Source: Roseivirga sp. UBA7431 (GTDB taxonomy: Bacteria; Bacteroidota; Bacteroidia; Cytophagales; Cyclobacteriaceae). From it: a stretch of DNA of 35,261 nucleotides. Below, piece by piece: positions 14,778 through 22,997 of this stretch (position 1 is the stretch's first letter; every line of letters starts with the position of its first letter). The position numbers and the translations under genes were made by a program. The stretch lies in NCBI GenBank assembly GCA_002477595.1, contig DLQN01000080.1:1-35261 (forward strand), written 5' to 3'. The notes beneath the pieces were generated by a model. The model was not told the DNA's origin. It made no database searches and saw only the letters and a list, made by a program, of their open reading frames with translations.

Positions 14778-15773
14778 TTGGTAAGAATAGGAAATATAGA
14801 ATTAGGAGACTTTCCATTGCTGTTAGCACCAATGGAAGACGTCAGTGATCCACCTTTCAGAGCAGTCTGTAAGGAAAATGGAGCAGATTTAATGTATACA
14901 GAATTTATCTCCTCTGAAGGGCTGATCCGTCATGCAGAGAAAAGTGTGCAAAAGTTGGATATCTATGATTATGAACGGCCAATTGGTATTCAGATTTTTG
15001 GGGATAAGATAGAATCTATGCGTCAGGCAGCGGAAATCGCTGAAAATGCTCAACCAGAAATTGTTGATATTAATTATGGCTGTCCAGTAAAGAAAGTTGC
15101 TTGTAAAGGAGCTGGGGCTGGTATTTTGCTTGATCTTCCCAAGATGCAAAAGATGACTGAAGAGATTGTGAAACAAGTTTCTCTTCCAGTAACAGTAAAA
15201 ACCAGACTAGGCTGGGATGACAGTACGATTCAGATTGTAGAAGTCGCAAAAAGGCTTCAGGATGTCGGAATTCAAGCTTTGAGCATCCATGGTAGAACAC
15301 GTCAGCAGATGTATAAAGGCGAGGCCGATTGGACAAGAATCGCAGAAGTAAAGAATCACGCTGATATACATATCCCAATTTTTGGCAATGGTGACATTGA
15401 TTCACCTCAAAAAGCCCTCGAATACAAAAACAGGTATGGAGTAGACGGTATCATGATAGGTCGTGCAGCGATTGGATATCCATGGATTTTCAATGAGATC
15501 AAACACTTTATGAAAACAGGTGAAACGTTGCCTGCTCCTGATATGGTAGAACGCGTAAGTGTGGCAAGAAGGCACCTGAAATTTTCACTTGAGTGGAAAG
15601 GTGAGCGCCAAGGTGTTTTTGAAATGAGAAGGCACTACACTAACTATTTCAGAGGTGTTCACGATTTCAAACCATTCAGAACCAAGTTGGTGGAATCTGA
15701 AAATCCCGAAGAGCTGTATGATCTCTTAGATGAGATTGCAGTCACATTCGAAAACGCATTTGAGCTAGCCTAA
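14778..15773 (+). CDS. dusB: tRNA-dihydrouridine synthase
   Basis: FMN-dependent reduction of specific uridines in tRNA. This 331-residue TIM-barrel protein has LLLAPMEDVSDPPFRAVCKE, YTEFISSEGLI, IQIFGDKIESMRQAAEI, the catalytic-Cys region DINYGCPVKKVACKGAG (about 95-110), VTVKTRLGW, ALSIHGRTRQQMYKG, IPIFGNGDI and GIMIGRAAIGYPWIF, all typical of DusB. The C-terminal helical domain has MRRHYTNYFRG. The start is TTG at 14778: an in-frame TAG stands at 14772-14774 and no ATG precedes the conserved barrel, so an alternative start codon is required. It is monocistronic by appearance, followed by the EamA gene after 54 bases. Confidence 0.95.
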   Translation: MVRIGNIELGDFPLLLAPMEDVSDPPFRAVCKENGADLMYTEFISSEGLIRHAEKSVQKLDIYDYERPIGIQIFGDKIESMRQAAEIAENAQPEIVDINYGCPVKKVACKGAGAGILLDLPKMQKMTEEIVKQVSLPVTVKTRLGWDDSTIQIVEVAKRLQDVGIQALSIHGRTRQQMYKGEADWTRIAEVKNHADIHIPIFGNGDIDSPQKALEYKNRYGVDGIMIGRAAIGYPWIFNEIKHFMKTGETLPAPDMVERVSVARRHLKFSLEWKGERQGVFEMRRHYTNYFRGVHDFKPFRTKLVESENPEELYDLLDEIAVTFENAFELA

Positions 15774-15803
15774 AATTGGCCTCGAAATATTTATCGAAAA
15801 CTT

Positions 15804-15811
15804 TACATTTG
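15804..15811 (+). promoter_or_regulatory. -7 promoter box of the EamA transporter gene
   Basis: TACATTTG matches TAnnTTTG, 16 bases before the ATG at 15828. The upstream TTG is 25 bases away, so the -33 element is poor. Confidence 0.45.
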
Positions 15812-15827
15812 GTCTGATGATTAGCTC

Positions 15828-16736
15828 ATGAAAAACAAGAAAGTGCTCGCCTGGACTATACTCATCGTTCTGGCATTGGTCTGGGGTACATCTTTTATCC
15901 TGATTAAGAGAGGACTAGAAGTATACAGTGCTGGAGAAGTAGGTGCCCTGAGAATCTTAGCTGCTTGTATTTTTATGTTGCCCTTGAGCTTACCCAAGCT
16001 GAGTAAACTGTCCGCACGAAATTTAAAAATGCTTTTTGGTATTGGTATGCTCGGTAGCTTTATTCCAGCTTTCCTTTTTGCAATTGGCCAGACTCGCCTT
16101 GATAGTGGTGTGACAGGAGTAATGAATGGGCTGACACCAATTTTTGTCTTACTAATGGGGGCAACAATTTTCAAGCAGAAGTTTGAAAGAGCAAAATATG
16201 TTGGTGTGGCATTGGCTTTTATAGGAACAGCAATTCTCTTAACCGCGGGTTCAAGCGAAGGAGGGTTTTCGGGCTTTAATTATTACGCCATTTTCATTGT
16301 AATCGCTACTATGTGCTATGGGGTTAACTTGAATATTATAAAGTACTACTTCTCAGACCTCAGTGCAGTTGTTATAACAAGTGTCAGTATACTTTTAGTA
16401 GGACCTTTTGCGGCTATCTATTTATTTGTGGGGACAGACTTTGTTAATAAAGTGTCTAGTGCTCCTGGGGCGCTAGAAGCACTCGGTTACATCAGCCTCT
16501 TAGGGGTAATGAGTACCGGGATCGCGCTAATCTTATTCAATCGGCTGGTTCAAATTACTACGCCAATCTTCACCAGTATGGTGACTTATTTGATCCCAAT
16601 TGTTGCGCTCACTTGGGGTATTCTTGATGGGGAGACGTTAGCAGCAGGACAAGTTGGCGGAATTGCAGCGATATTGCTAGGCGTGTTTATTACGAACAAA
16701 AAGAAGAGGGCTAAAATTACTTTAGCTGAAAAGTAG
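15828..16736 (+). CDS. EamA (DMT superfamily) transporter
   Basis: A 302-residue inner-membrane protein with ten hydrophobic segments arranged as two EamA repeats (about 10-140 and 155-292). Repeat 1 opens with LALVWGTSFILIKRGLEVYS and contains LFAIGQTRLDSGVTGVMNGL; repeat 2 has YAIFIVIATMCYGVNLNIIK and TTPIFTSMVTYLIPIVALTW. It ends in a basic tail, NKKKRAKI. Drug/metabolite exporters of this type usually efflux amino acids or metabolites; no substrate can be assigned. Its 3' end overlaps the convergent endonuclease-family remnant by 20 bases. Confidence 0.88.
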   Translation: MKNKKVLAWTILIVLALVWGTSFILIKRGLEVYSAGEVGALRILAACIFMLPLSLPKLSKLSARNLKMLFGIGMLGSFIPAFLFAIGQTRLDSGVTGVMNGLTPIFVLLMGATIFKQKFERAKYVGVALAFIGTAILLTAGSSEGGFSGFNYYAIFIVIATMCYGVNLNIIKYYFSDLSAVVITSVSILLVGPFAAIYLFVGTDFVNKVSSAPGALEALGYISLLGVMSTGIALILFNRLVQITTPIFTSMVTYLIPIVALTWGILDGETLAAGQVGGIAAILLGVFITNKKKRAKITLAEK

Positions 16737-17484
16737 CTACTAGCGGATAATGATCTGATGGGTAAAGTTGTTTGCTTTTCCATTGATCAATTTTGAAACT
16801 ACTCAGGCTAAATTTTTCTGAATTACCATAGAAAATATAGTCAATCCGTTCACAGTGGCTTCCGCCATTCCATCGATGGAAGGTGCAACCCTCTAATTCA
16901 TCGCCTTGATAGGCATCTTTGAAGAATTCTTTGATTCTAAGGATGATCTCATCATCGAATGGTGCATTAAAATCCCCTAAGAGAATGGTTGGTGTAGCAT
17001 CTGTTTCCGTCATTAAGGTTCTTAGGATCAATTCTACACTTCTCACACGACTATTATTGGAAGCTCGGTCTAAGTGTGTATTCAGTATTTTGATCGTCTT
17101 ACCGCTGGTTAGGTGTTGAAAGGTCACTTGCGTACTAATGCGGGGTAAACTATTTCCCCAACTTTTTGATGCAGGTTTTTCAGGAGTCTGAGAAAGCCAA
17201 AATGTTTCGTGATTGACTACCCTCCAGTTCTCCTTATTGTAAAAAATTGCATTTGATTCTCCAGCTTTATCTTCCGCGGTTCTTGAACGATAAACAACAC
17301 CGAGTTGAGGGACTTCTTCGAGTATTTCATCGATTTGTAAGGGGAGCGCTTCTTGTGTAGCTATGATTCCTTCCTTATACTTTTTGAAAATACTGAATAC
17401 CCTTTCTCTTCTGCTTTTCCATTTATTTTCACCGTCACCAGGCGTACCATAGCGAATTTTAAAAAAATTATGGGTAATAAAAGA
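16717..17484 (-). pseudogene. Endonuclease/exonuclease/phosphatase-family protein, 5'-truncated
   Basis: An open minus-strand frame of about 255 codons without an ATG upstream of the conserved region. From 17457 downward it reads like a normal member: IRYGTPGDGENKWKSRRERV, the catalytic Glu in IIATQEALP, GESNAIFYNKENW, WLSQTPE, ILNTHLDRAS, ILLGDFNAPFDD and the catalytic His in SDHYPLVATF. The missing part is the start: intact relatives have a signal or Met followed by a Y-N-I-R-Y-type strand whose Asn binds metal. Here the frame reads THNFFKIRYG after a TAG at 17485-17487, so the Asn is replaced by Lys and no ATG, GTG or TTG is placed to start it. A GTG at 17127 would give only the C-terminal half. 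An ATT start at 17478 is the only way to keep nearly full length. Probably a decaying gene. Confidence 0.7.
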
Positions 17485-17530
17485 CTATAGTTGAAGCAAT
17501 GCTGAGCCTTTTGAATTGAGATCTAAGTGA

Positions 17531-17719
17531 CTATCTCGGTCTATTTTTATTTATTAACTCAAAACCAAAACCCATCGCTATTCCTACCCCGATGCCGATG
17601 CCAATATTGTCCATAGCCACCCCAATACCAATACCTATGGCAATTCCAGTACCTATTCCACCAAAACCTCTTCGTCTTGCGTAGGGTTCTTCGTCTTTAT
17701 TTTCTTCTTCCTTCGACAT
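17531..17719 (-). CDS. Small glycine-zipper-like membrane protein
   Basis: A 62-residue protein. A charged N-terminus (MSKEEENKDEEPYARRRG) is followed by about 35 residues of alternating Gly-Ile/Val repeats (GIGTGIAIGIGIGVAMDN, IGIGIGVGIAMGFGFELI) and a basic end NKNRPR. The hydrophobic glycine-zipper pattern suggests one or two packed membrane helices. I know similar short Gly-Ile-rich proteins from Bacteroidota genomes, without a known function. The ATG at 17719 is the natural start. It stands alone, between the endonuclease-family remnant and the TSUP gene. Confidence 0.7.
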   Translation of the reverse strand: MSKEEENKDEEPYARRRGFGGIGTGIAIGIGIGVAMDNIGIGIGVGIAMGFGFELINKNRPR

Positions 17720-17855
17720 GGTCTATATACAAGTTAGGAAAATAGATAGGTTACCTACTTACCACCGACCTAATTCTTCTTAATTGTATTAAGTGACTTT
17801 CGGCATGCGTAGTGATAAAATTATGATTGAGTTGAGACTAGTATTATTTTTTATG

Positions 17856-18602
17856 TCAAAAGAAGAATAGTTTGATCGCAAAAGCAGAAGCGGTAACCAT
17901 AACGATATAGCGAATCCAGTTGTCCCCTTTATTGACGCTCCAGCGACTTGCCAGCCAACCACCTGTTGCATTTCCGATGGCTAATGGAATGCCAAATTCC
18001 CAGTTGACGATTCCGTAATAGATAAATATACCCAAAGCCACCAGTGTATAAGTGAGTGCAACAAAAACTTTAATGCTGTTGGTTTTTACTAAACTGAATC
18101 CATTCACTAGAGTCAAGGCCATGATCATTAAGTAACCCACACCGGCTTGAATAAAGCCCCCGTAAATCCCCACGAAAAAGAAGATAATGATCGAAGTGAT
18201 TGTCGCCTTCTTTCCCATATTTTCAGGCTTGTTGATGTTCTTCAAAGGATTGATAGCCATGTAGACCACCACTGCCACAATTACTACTGCCAGAATTCGG
18301 TTGAAGACTTCTTTATCTATATCAACTGCTAGAAATGCACCTACAATTGCACCGCAAAATGCTGAAATGCCAAGCCACAAATTAAAAGGGTAGACAGATA
18401 CTCCTTTGCTTTTAAAACCTCGAACTGCAAAAATATTTTGAAGTACAATGGCCACACGGTTAGTGGCATTGGCCACATTCGGAGGTAGGCCTAGGAAAAT
18501 AAGAACTGGCAACGAAAGTAGAGACCCACCACCCGCCAATGTGTTTAGGCAGCCTGCAAAAAGGCCAACTGCTAAAAGAATAAGGATATTAAGGAGGTCC
18601 AA
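17856..18602 (-). CDS. TSUP-family permease (TauE/SafE type)
   Basis: A 248-residue inner-membrane protein with about eight helices. The TSUP signature appears in both halves: GLFAGCLNTLAGGGSLLSLP with NATNRVAIVLQNIFAVRGF at the N-terminus, and VGIYGGFIQAGVGYLMIMAL with NSIKVFVALTYTLVALGIFI in the second half. The family exports sulfite, sulfoacetate or related organosulfur anions; the substrate here is unknown. It starts 3 bases after the M28 peptidase stop, so the two form an operon. The 136-base gap between this gene and the glycine-rich gene shows only a weak CTTAAT/ATTAAG hairpin. Confidence 0.9.
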   Translation of the reverse strand: MDLLNILILLAVGLFAGCLNTLAGGGSLLSLPVLIFLGLPPNVANATNRVAIVLQNIFAVRGFKSKGVSVYPFNLWLGISAFCGAIVGAFLAVDIDKEVFNRILAVVIVAVVVYMAINPLKNINKPENMGKKATITSIIIFFFVGIYGGFIQAGVGYLMIMALTLVNGFSLVKTNSIKVFVALTYTLVALGIFIYYGIVNWEFGIPLAIGNATGGWLASRWSVNKGDNWIRYIVMVTASAFAIKLFFF

Positions 18603-18605
18603 CTA

Positions 18606-20063
18606 TTAATCCTCCCAACGCCAATCGCCACCAATTTGAAGCTTCAACTTAAGGTTGTTTGCTTCCAAAAAAACCTTTGTTTCGGCATCTTTAAGCTTTT
18701 GCGAAGGCAGTGCATCCGCATTGGCCAAGGCATAAAGCATCATTGAACTGAACCGCACGTTGTTGACCATATGCTCTTTGTTCACTAGATCAAAGTCATC
18801 ACAATCTGAATGATAACAACCATAAATAGATCGATCTAGATTCGACATTGGAGAAGTATAAGGAATGCCTTGTAGCATAAAGGGTTGATGATCGCTATGT
18901 AAACCAGCACCTTTTGAAAGTTGGTTAGTATAGGTAGAATCAATTGACTGAATTTGAGCACCTGTTGTTGTAAAGAAGGCTTCAGCCTCTGACCTGCCAC
19001 CTGTGCCGAAACCGATTGGGTTACCCGACATGTCTTGGTTCATTACATATTTGATTTGATTGATTGTCCCGTTGGCTACAGCTTCATTTACTAAATGTCT
19101 TGAGCCCAATAAACCCTCTTCTTCACCCATGAACATGATGAATTGAACAGTTCTTTTCGGTTGAAGCTTTAAGGCTGAAAAAGTTCTGGCCATGTCTAAA
19201 ACTGCAAACGAACCGATTCCATTGTCAATTGCGCCAGTGGCTAAATCCCATGAATCAAGGTGACCACCAACGATAATTTTTTCTTCTGGAAACTCACTTC
19301 CTTCAATTGTGGCTATTACATTTCTAGCGTTGATCAAACCAGACTGATTGGTCATTTTAATGGATGAGTACTGCTTAGTTTTAGCAAGAGTTTCTTTTAA
19401 AGCCATGCCGTCTTCTTTACCTATACACACTGCTGGGATTGGAATGAGACTTCCAGTCACAGAGGCGGTTCCTGTCAATAGAACACCACCGTCAACTTGA
19501 TTGATAATGATAATGCCGATGGCGCCATATTTTGTAGCTAAAGCTGTTTTTTCTGATCTGTGTAATCCAGGAGTTCCTTGAGGGCTATTAGGTAGCGTGC
19601 CAATGTAAACTAAGGCGATCTTGCCTTTTACAGCCTCTGGCTTGGCTTCATAGTCGGCATCTACACCGTTGCCCATGTCTATAATTTCTGCGGTCACTTC
19701 GGCTTCGACTGGCGAATGTGCTAAGGTTACTGCTGGTGTTGGCTTTAGTTGATTCCTGCTACCGATTTTTACGTCTATGTCTCCTCTAGACCAAGACTCC
19801 ACTTCAAATGGTTGATACGCTACATTCATTCCATAACTCTTAAGCAAGTTGAAGGTATATTCTTCCGCTTTTTCGCCTTCCTCTGAGCCCGTCAAGCGGT
19901 GACCTATGGTTTTGGTAGCTTCTTCAAGTGTTTCATAAGCTCTGGAGTTATCCAAAACCTCAGTATTTATCTTCCGGAAAGTTTCATCCAGTGTTTCTTG
20001 CTTTGGTGTACAATTAAAAAATAGAAATACTGATACGATAGTGAGTAAAAAAATATTCTTCAT
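18606..20063 (-). CDS. M28-family zinc aminopeptidase with PA domain, lipoprotein
   Basis: A 485-residue exported peptidase resembling carboxypeptidase Q / M28B aminopeptidases. The N-terminus MKNIFLLTIVSVFLFFNC has a lipobox-like end (Cys 18), indicating a lipid anchor. A protease-associated domain is inserted at about 125-245 (IDMGNGVDADYEAKPEAV and GKIALVYIGTLPN). The dinuclear zinc site is visible: GGHLDSWD (His), GAIDNGIGS (Asp), MGEEEGLLGS (catalytic Glu and ligand Glu), MNQDMSGN (Asp) and the late YHSDCDDFDLVN (His). It probably supplies amino acids by trimming peptides in the periplasm or at the surface. It lies downstream of the MFS terminator and upstream of, and coupled to, the TSUP gene. 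Confidence 0.9.
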   Translation of the reverse strand: MKNIFLLTIVSVFLFFNCTPKQETLDETFRKINTEVLDNSRAYETLEEATKTIGHRLTGSEEGEKAEEYTFNLLKSYGMNVAYQPFEVESWSRGDIDVKIGSRNQLKPTPAVTLAHSPVEAEVTAEIIDMGNGVDADYEAKPEAVKGKIALVYIGTLPNSPQGTPGLHRSEKTALATKYGAIGIIIINQVDGGVLLTGTASVTGSLIPIPAVCIGKEDGMALKETLAKTKQYSSIKMTNQSGLINARNVIATIEGSEFPEEKIIVGGHLDSWDLATGAIDNGIGSFAVLDMARTFSALKLQPKRTVQFIMFMGEEEGLLGSRHLVNEAVANGTINQIKYVMNQDMSGNPIGFGTGGRSEAEAFFTTTGAQIQSIDSTYTNQLSKGAGLHSDHQPFMLQGIPYTSPMSNLDRSIYGCYHSDCDDFDLVNKEHMVNNVRFSSMMLYALANADALPSQKLKDAETKVFLEANNLKLKLQIGGDWRWED

Positions 20064-20094
20064 AGTCTTGTTTAAGGAGCATGAAGATAAAAAT

Positions 20095-20120
20095 AAAAAG
20101 CAGCCTTTTGACTGCTTTTT
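20095..20120 (-). terminator. Intrinsic terminator of the maltodextrin operon
   Basis: AAAAAGCAG (20095-20103) and CTGCTTTTT (20112-20120) form a perfect 9-bp stem. On the minus strand it is followed by a T-rich run. It lies 17 bases after the MFS stop and before the M28 gene. Confidence 0.85.
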
Positions 20121-20136
20121 ATATAGTATTTAAAAG

Positions 20137-21621
20137 CTAATGTGTATCGTTCACTCTTAAAGTCAAGAACCCTGAAATAATCATTGCTACTCCGCCAGTG
20201 ACTAAGATCATTATGGTTTCACCATCAAAGAAGGTGTTTAGGATAAAGCCTAAAAGAGAGGCAGCAACTATCTGAGGAATGACAATAAAGAAATTGAAGA
20301 CGCCCATATAATACCCCATTTTTTCTGAGGGGAGGGACCCGGATAAAATGGCATACGGAACCGAAAGAATACTTGCCCAGGCAATTCCGACACCGATCAT
20401 GCTTAACCAAAGCATTTGTGGATCTGTGATGAAGTACATAGAGATAAGGCCTAATCCCCCTAAACAGAGTGCTATTAAGTGGGTAATCTTTCTGCTCGTC
20501 TTTCGCGCAATAAATGGAATAAAAATAGCCGCAATTGCCGCGATACCATTATAGCCTCCAAATAAGTTACTCACCATATCGGCACCAGAATTATAGGCCG
20601 TAGAGGTTGTGTCTGAAGAGCCGTAAATGTGTGAGGTTACAGCTGGAGTGGAATAGATCCACATGGAAAAGAGTGCGAACCATGAAAAGAATTGAACCAC
20701 TGCCAATTGAATCATAGTCTTGGGCATTGTGTTGAAATCCTTCACAATATGAACCAATGGCATCGAAGTTTTCTGCGCTTTGACCAGCTTTCCGGCTACA
20801 AGGTGAATAATTCCAAAAAAGGTAAAACCACCACCTAAAACGTGTAACTGAGGATCAATTCCAGCATAGTAAACAAAGGTTGAAAAAGTAACGCCAATCA
20901 AGGTAAGTATCAAACCCAATTGGGAGAACTTACCCTTGAAGTAAGATTCCTCGGCTTCCTCCATGGCAGGCGCACTATGATTTTCATCTGGCTCAGGGGG
21001 ATATTCTTTCGTTGTGAACACTGTCCAAATCACTGTGATGAGATACATTATTCCACCCACGTAAAAGGCATACTTTACCGAGGGAGGTATTTCTCCATCG
21101 GGAGCTGTGTTGGGGATATTAAACCAATTGGTAAAAATCCATGGCATGAATGAGGCAACAAGTGCACCAATGCCAATAAAGAAACTCTGCATGGCAAAAC
21201 CTGATGTTCTTTGTTCGTCTGGTAAAAGATCGCCAACGAATGCCCTAAAAGGCTCCATAGTAATGTTGATGGAGGCGTCCATAATCCACAAAACACCAAC
21301 AGCCATCCATAGCGTAGGGGAGTTTGGCATTAGAAATAAAGCAATAGTTGCAGCAATAGCCCCAACTGCAAAATATGGCCGCCTTCGTCCCCAGCGCGTG
21401 CTCCACGTACGATCTGAATAGTAGCCGATAATTGGTTGGATGATGAGCCCTGTGACAGGAGCGGCTAACCAATAAATAGCGAGATTATCAATGTCAGCAC
21501 CAAGGGTCTCAAATATCCGAGACGTGTTTGCATTCTGTAATGCAAACCCCATTTGAATACCCAAAAACCCGAAACTCATGTTCCAGATTTGTGCAAAACT
21601 GAGGCGAGGCTTTTTTGTCAT
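20137..21621 (-). CDS. MFS sugar transporter, SLC45/SUT-like (probable maltose/maltodextrin importer)
   Basis: A 494-residue inner-membrane protein with 12 hydrophobic helices. The diagnostic loop after helix 2-3 reads GYYSDRTWSTRWGRRRPYF; this R-W-G-R-R-R-P form is typical of the sucrose/maltose SLC45-type symporters of the GPH/MFS clan. Other marks are NITMEPFRAFVGDLLPDEQR and the second-half SVPYAILSGSLPSEKMGYYM. A soluble loop of about 40 residues (TTKEYPPEPDENHS onward) separates the halves. It follows the GH13 stop by 6 bases and ends in a terminator. Its role as disaccharide/maltodextrin:proton symporter follows from family and operon context. Confidence 0.88.
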   Translation of the reverse strand: MTKKPRLSFAQIWNMSFGFLGIQMGFALQNANTSRIFETLGADIDNLAIYWLAAPVTGLIIQPIIGYYSDRTWSTRWGRRRPYFAVGAIAATIALFLMPNSPTLWMAVGVLWIMDASINITMEPFRAFVGDLLPDEQRTSGFAMQSFFIGIGALVASFMPWIFTNWFNIPNTAPDGEIPPSVKYAFYVGGIMYLITVIWTVFTTKEYPPEPDENHSAPAMEEAEESYFKGKFSQLGLILTLIGVTFSTFVYYAGIDPQLHVLGGGFTFFGIIHLVAGKLVKAQKTSMPLVHIVKDFNTMPKTMIQLAVVQFFSWFALFSMWIYSTPAVTSHIYGSSDTTSTAYNSGADMVSNLFGGYNGIAAIAAIFIPFIARKTSRKITHLIALCLGGLGLISMYFITDPQMLWLSMIGVGIAWASILSVPYAILSGSLPSEKMGYYMGVFNFFIVIPQIVAASLLGFILNTFFDGETIMILVTGGVAMIISGFLTLRVNDTH

Positions 21622-21627
21622 GTGACT

Positions 21628-22986
21628 TTATTTGATGAATACTTTATAGCGATACGGACCAATTAATTGGTTTTTCGAAACTGTAAATACTCCACCACCG
21701 AAGACTCTTTGCATGGCGAGGTAATCTCGATCTATTTCGAACTCCACTCTTTCGTCCGTTAGGTTGATTAAAACGATCACTAAGTGATCCTCTTTCACAC
21801 GTTTATAAGCTAATACCTTATCATTAGCGGTTGTTTCGATCCATTCTAAGCTTCCCCCGAAGTCACCATTCCATAGCGCGGGGTTTGCTTCTTTGATTGA
21901 AAAAAGTGTTTGATAGAGTTGGTTAAAAGTATACCCTCCAGACCAATCAATTGGGTCTTTCTCGAAGAATTCAATACGCTTTTTGTTATTGGCTTCCTGT
22001 CCTGAGTAAACGAGAGGCATACCATAGGTAGTCGCTGCGAATACGAACCAAGCTTCTTGACTAGGGCCGAAGAATTCGTCAGCGGTTCCATTCCAACTGT
22101 TTTCATCATGGTTAGTGATGATATTCATTTTATAGTAACCTTTTGGATAACGCTGAAAGTCACGCGTATACATGTCTTTGATGGCTTGAGGAGTTTCTTC
22201 CCCCGAAGCAACCTTTCTCATCAAGTGCATGAGTTCCCAAGAGTAGGTCATGTCGAAGGCATCCATGTGAAGTTCGGTTTCCTCACCTTCAGCGAGCATG
22301 AAGACAGGTTTAATGGCATCAAGTTCTTTTCTGGCATTATCCCAAAAATCTGTCGGTACCATACCCGCCACATCACAACGATAGCCATCAATGTCGAATT
22401 CAGCGACCCAATATTTAAGTGCCTCCAGCATTGCAGTACGTAGCTCTTGGTTGTCATAGTTTAGGTCGATTACATCTTCCCAGTCTGCTACAGGGGGCAT
22501 GAAGTTACCCGCCTCGTCTTTGGTGTAAAATTCAGGATTGGTCTCAGTCCATACATTATCCCATGCCGTATGGTTGGCCACCCAGTCAATTAAGACTTTT
22601 ATCCCGTTGTCATGGGCTGTTTTAACTAAGTTCCTGAAGTCATTTTCTGTCCCAAACTCAGGATTAACGGCTTTATAGTCTTTGACGGCATAATAACTTC
22701 CAAGCGTTCCCTTTTTGTTCTTTTCCCCGATCGGGTGAATAGGCATCAACCAAATTATATCGATACCCATCGTTTTAAGACGAGGGATGTCTTGAGCGAA
22801 TGCGTTGAATGTTCCTTCTTGGGTATGCTGCCTGATATTTGCCTCATAGATCACCGCATCCTTACTCCATTCTGGGTGCTTTACATTAGAAATAATAGCA
22901 GTTGATTCATCTTTTGTTTCTGTGCTGCCTTCACCGCATGCTGTCAGTATTAAAGCTAAACAGGTAATTGTCCAATACTTTTTCAT
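21628..22986 (-). CDS. GH13 alpha-amylase-family lipoprotein
   Basis: A 452-residue glycoside hydrolase that cleaves alpha-1,4 glucans. The start at 22986 gives MKKYWTITCLALILTAC with a good lipobox (Cys 17), placing it in the periplasm or on the outer membrane; a start at 23007 would spoil the signal sequence. GH13 regions: I, VLIDWVANHTAWDN (about 115); II, GYRCDVAGM with the nucleophile Asp (about 204); III, MLAEGEE with the acid/base Glu (about 230); IV, ITNHDENSW with the third Asp (about 292). A beta-domain follows from about 355 (LAYKRVKEDHLVIVLINLTD). It lies 11 bases after the GH31 stop and 6 before the MFS start, an operon for maltodextrin breakdown. Confidence 0.93.
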   Translation of the reverse strand: MKKYWTITCLALILTACGEGSTETKDESTAIISNVKHPEWSKDAVIYEANIRQHTQEGTFNAFAQDIPRLKTMGIDIIWLMPIHPIGEKNKKGTLGSYYAVKDYKAVNPEFGTENDFRNLVKTAHDNGIKVLIDWVANHTAWDNVWTETNPEFYTKDEAGNFMPPVADWEDVIDLNYDNQELRTAMLEALKYWVAEFDIDGYRCDVAGMVPTDFWDNARKELDAIKPVFMLAEGEETELHMDAFDMTYSWELMHLMRKVASGEETPQAIKDMYTRDFQRYPKGYYKMNIITNHDENSWNGTADEFFGPSQEAWFVFAATTYGMPLVYSGQEANNKKRIEFFEKDPIDWSGGYTFNQLYQTLFSIKEANPALWNGDFGGSLEWIETTANDKVLAYKRVKEDHLVIVLINLTDERVEFEIDRDYLAMQRVFGGGVFTVSKNQLIGPYRYKVFIK

Positions 22987-22997
22987 GTTGATTTTTT

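Noticed and set aside
15070..15405. 111-codon open frame antisense to dusB.
   Set aside because: It is an opposite-strand shadow of a strongly conserved gene, with composition and residues unlike a real protein. The same holds for the other antisense frames in the window.
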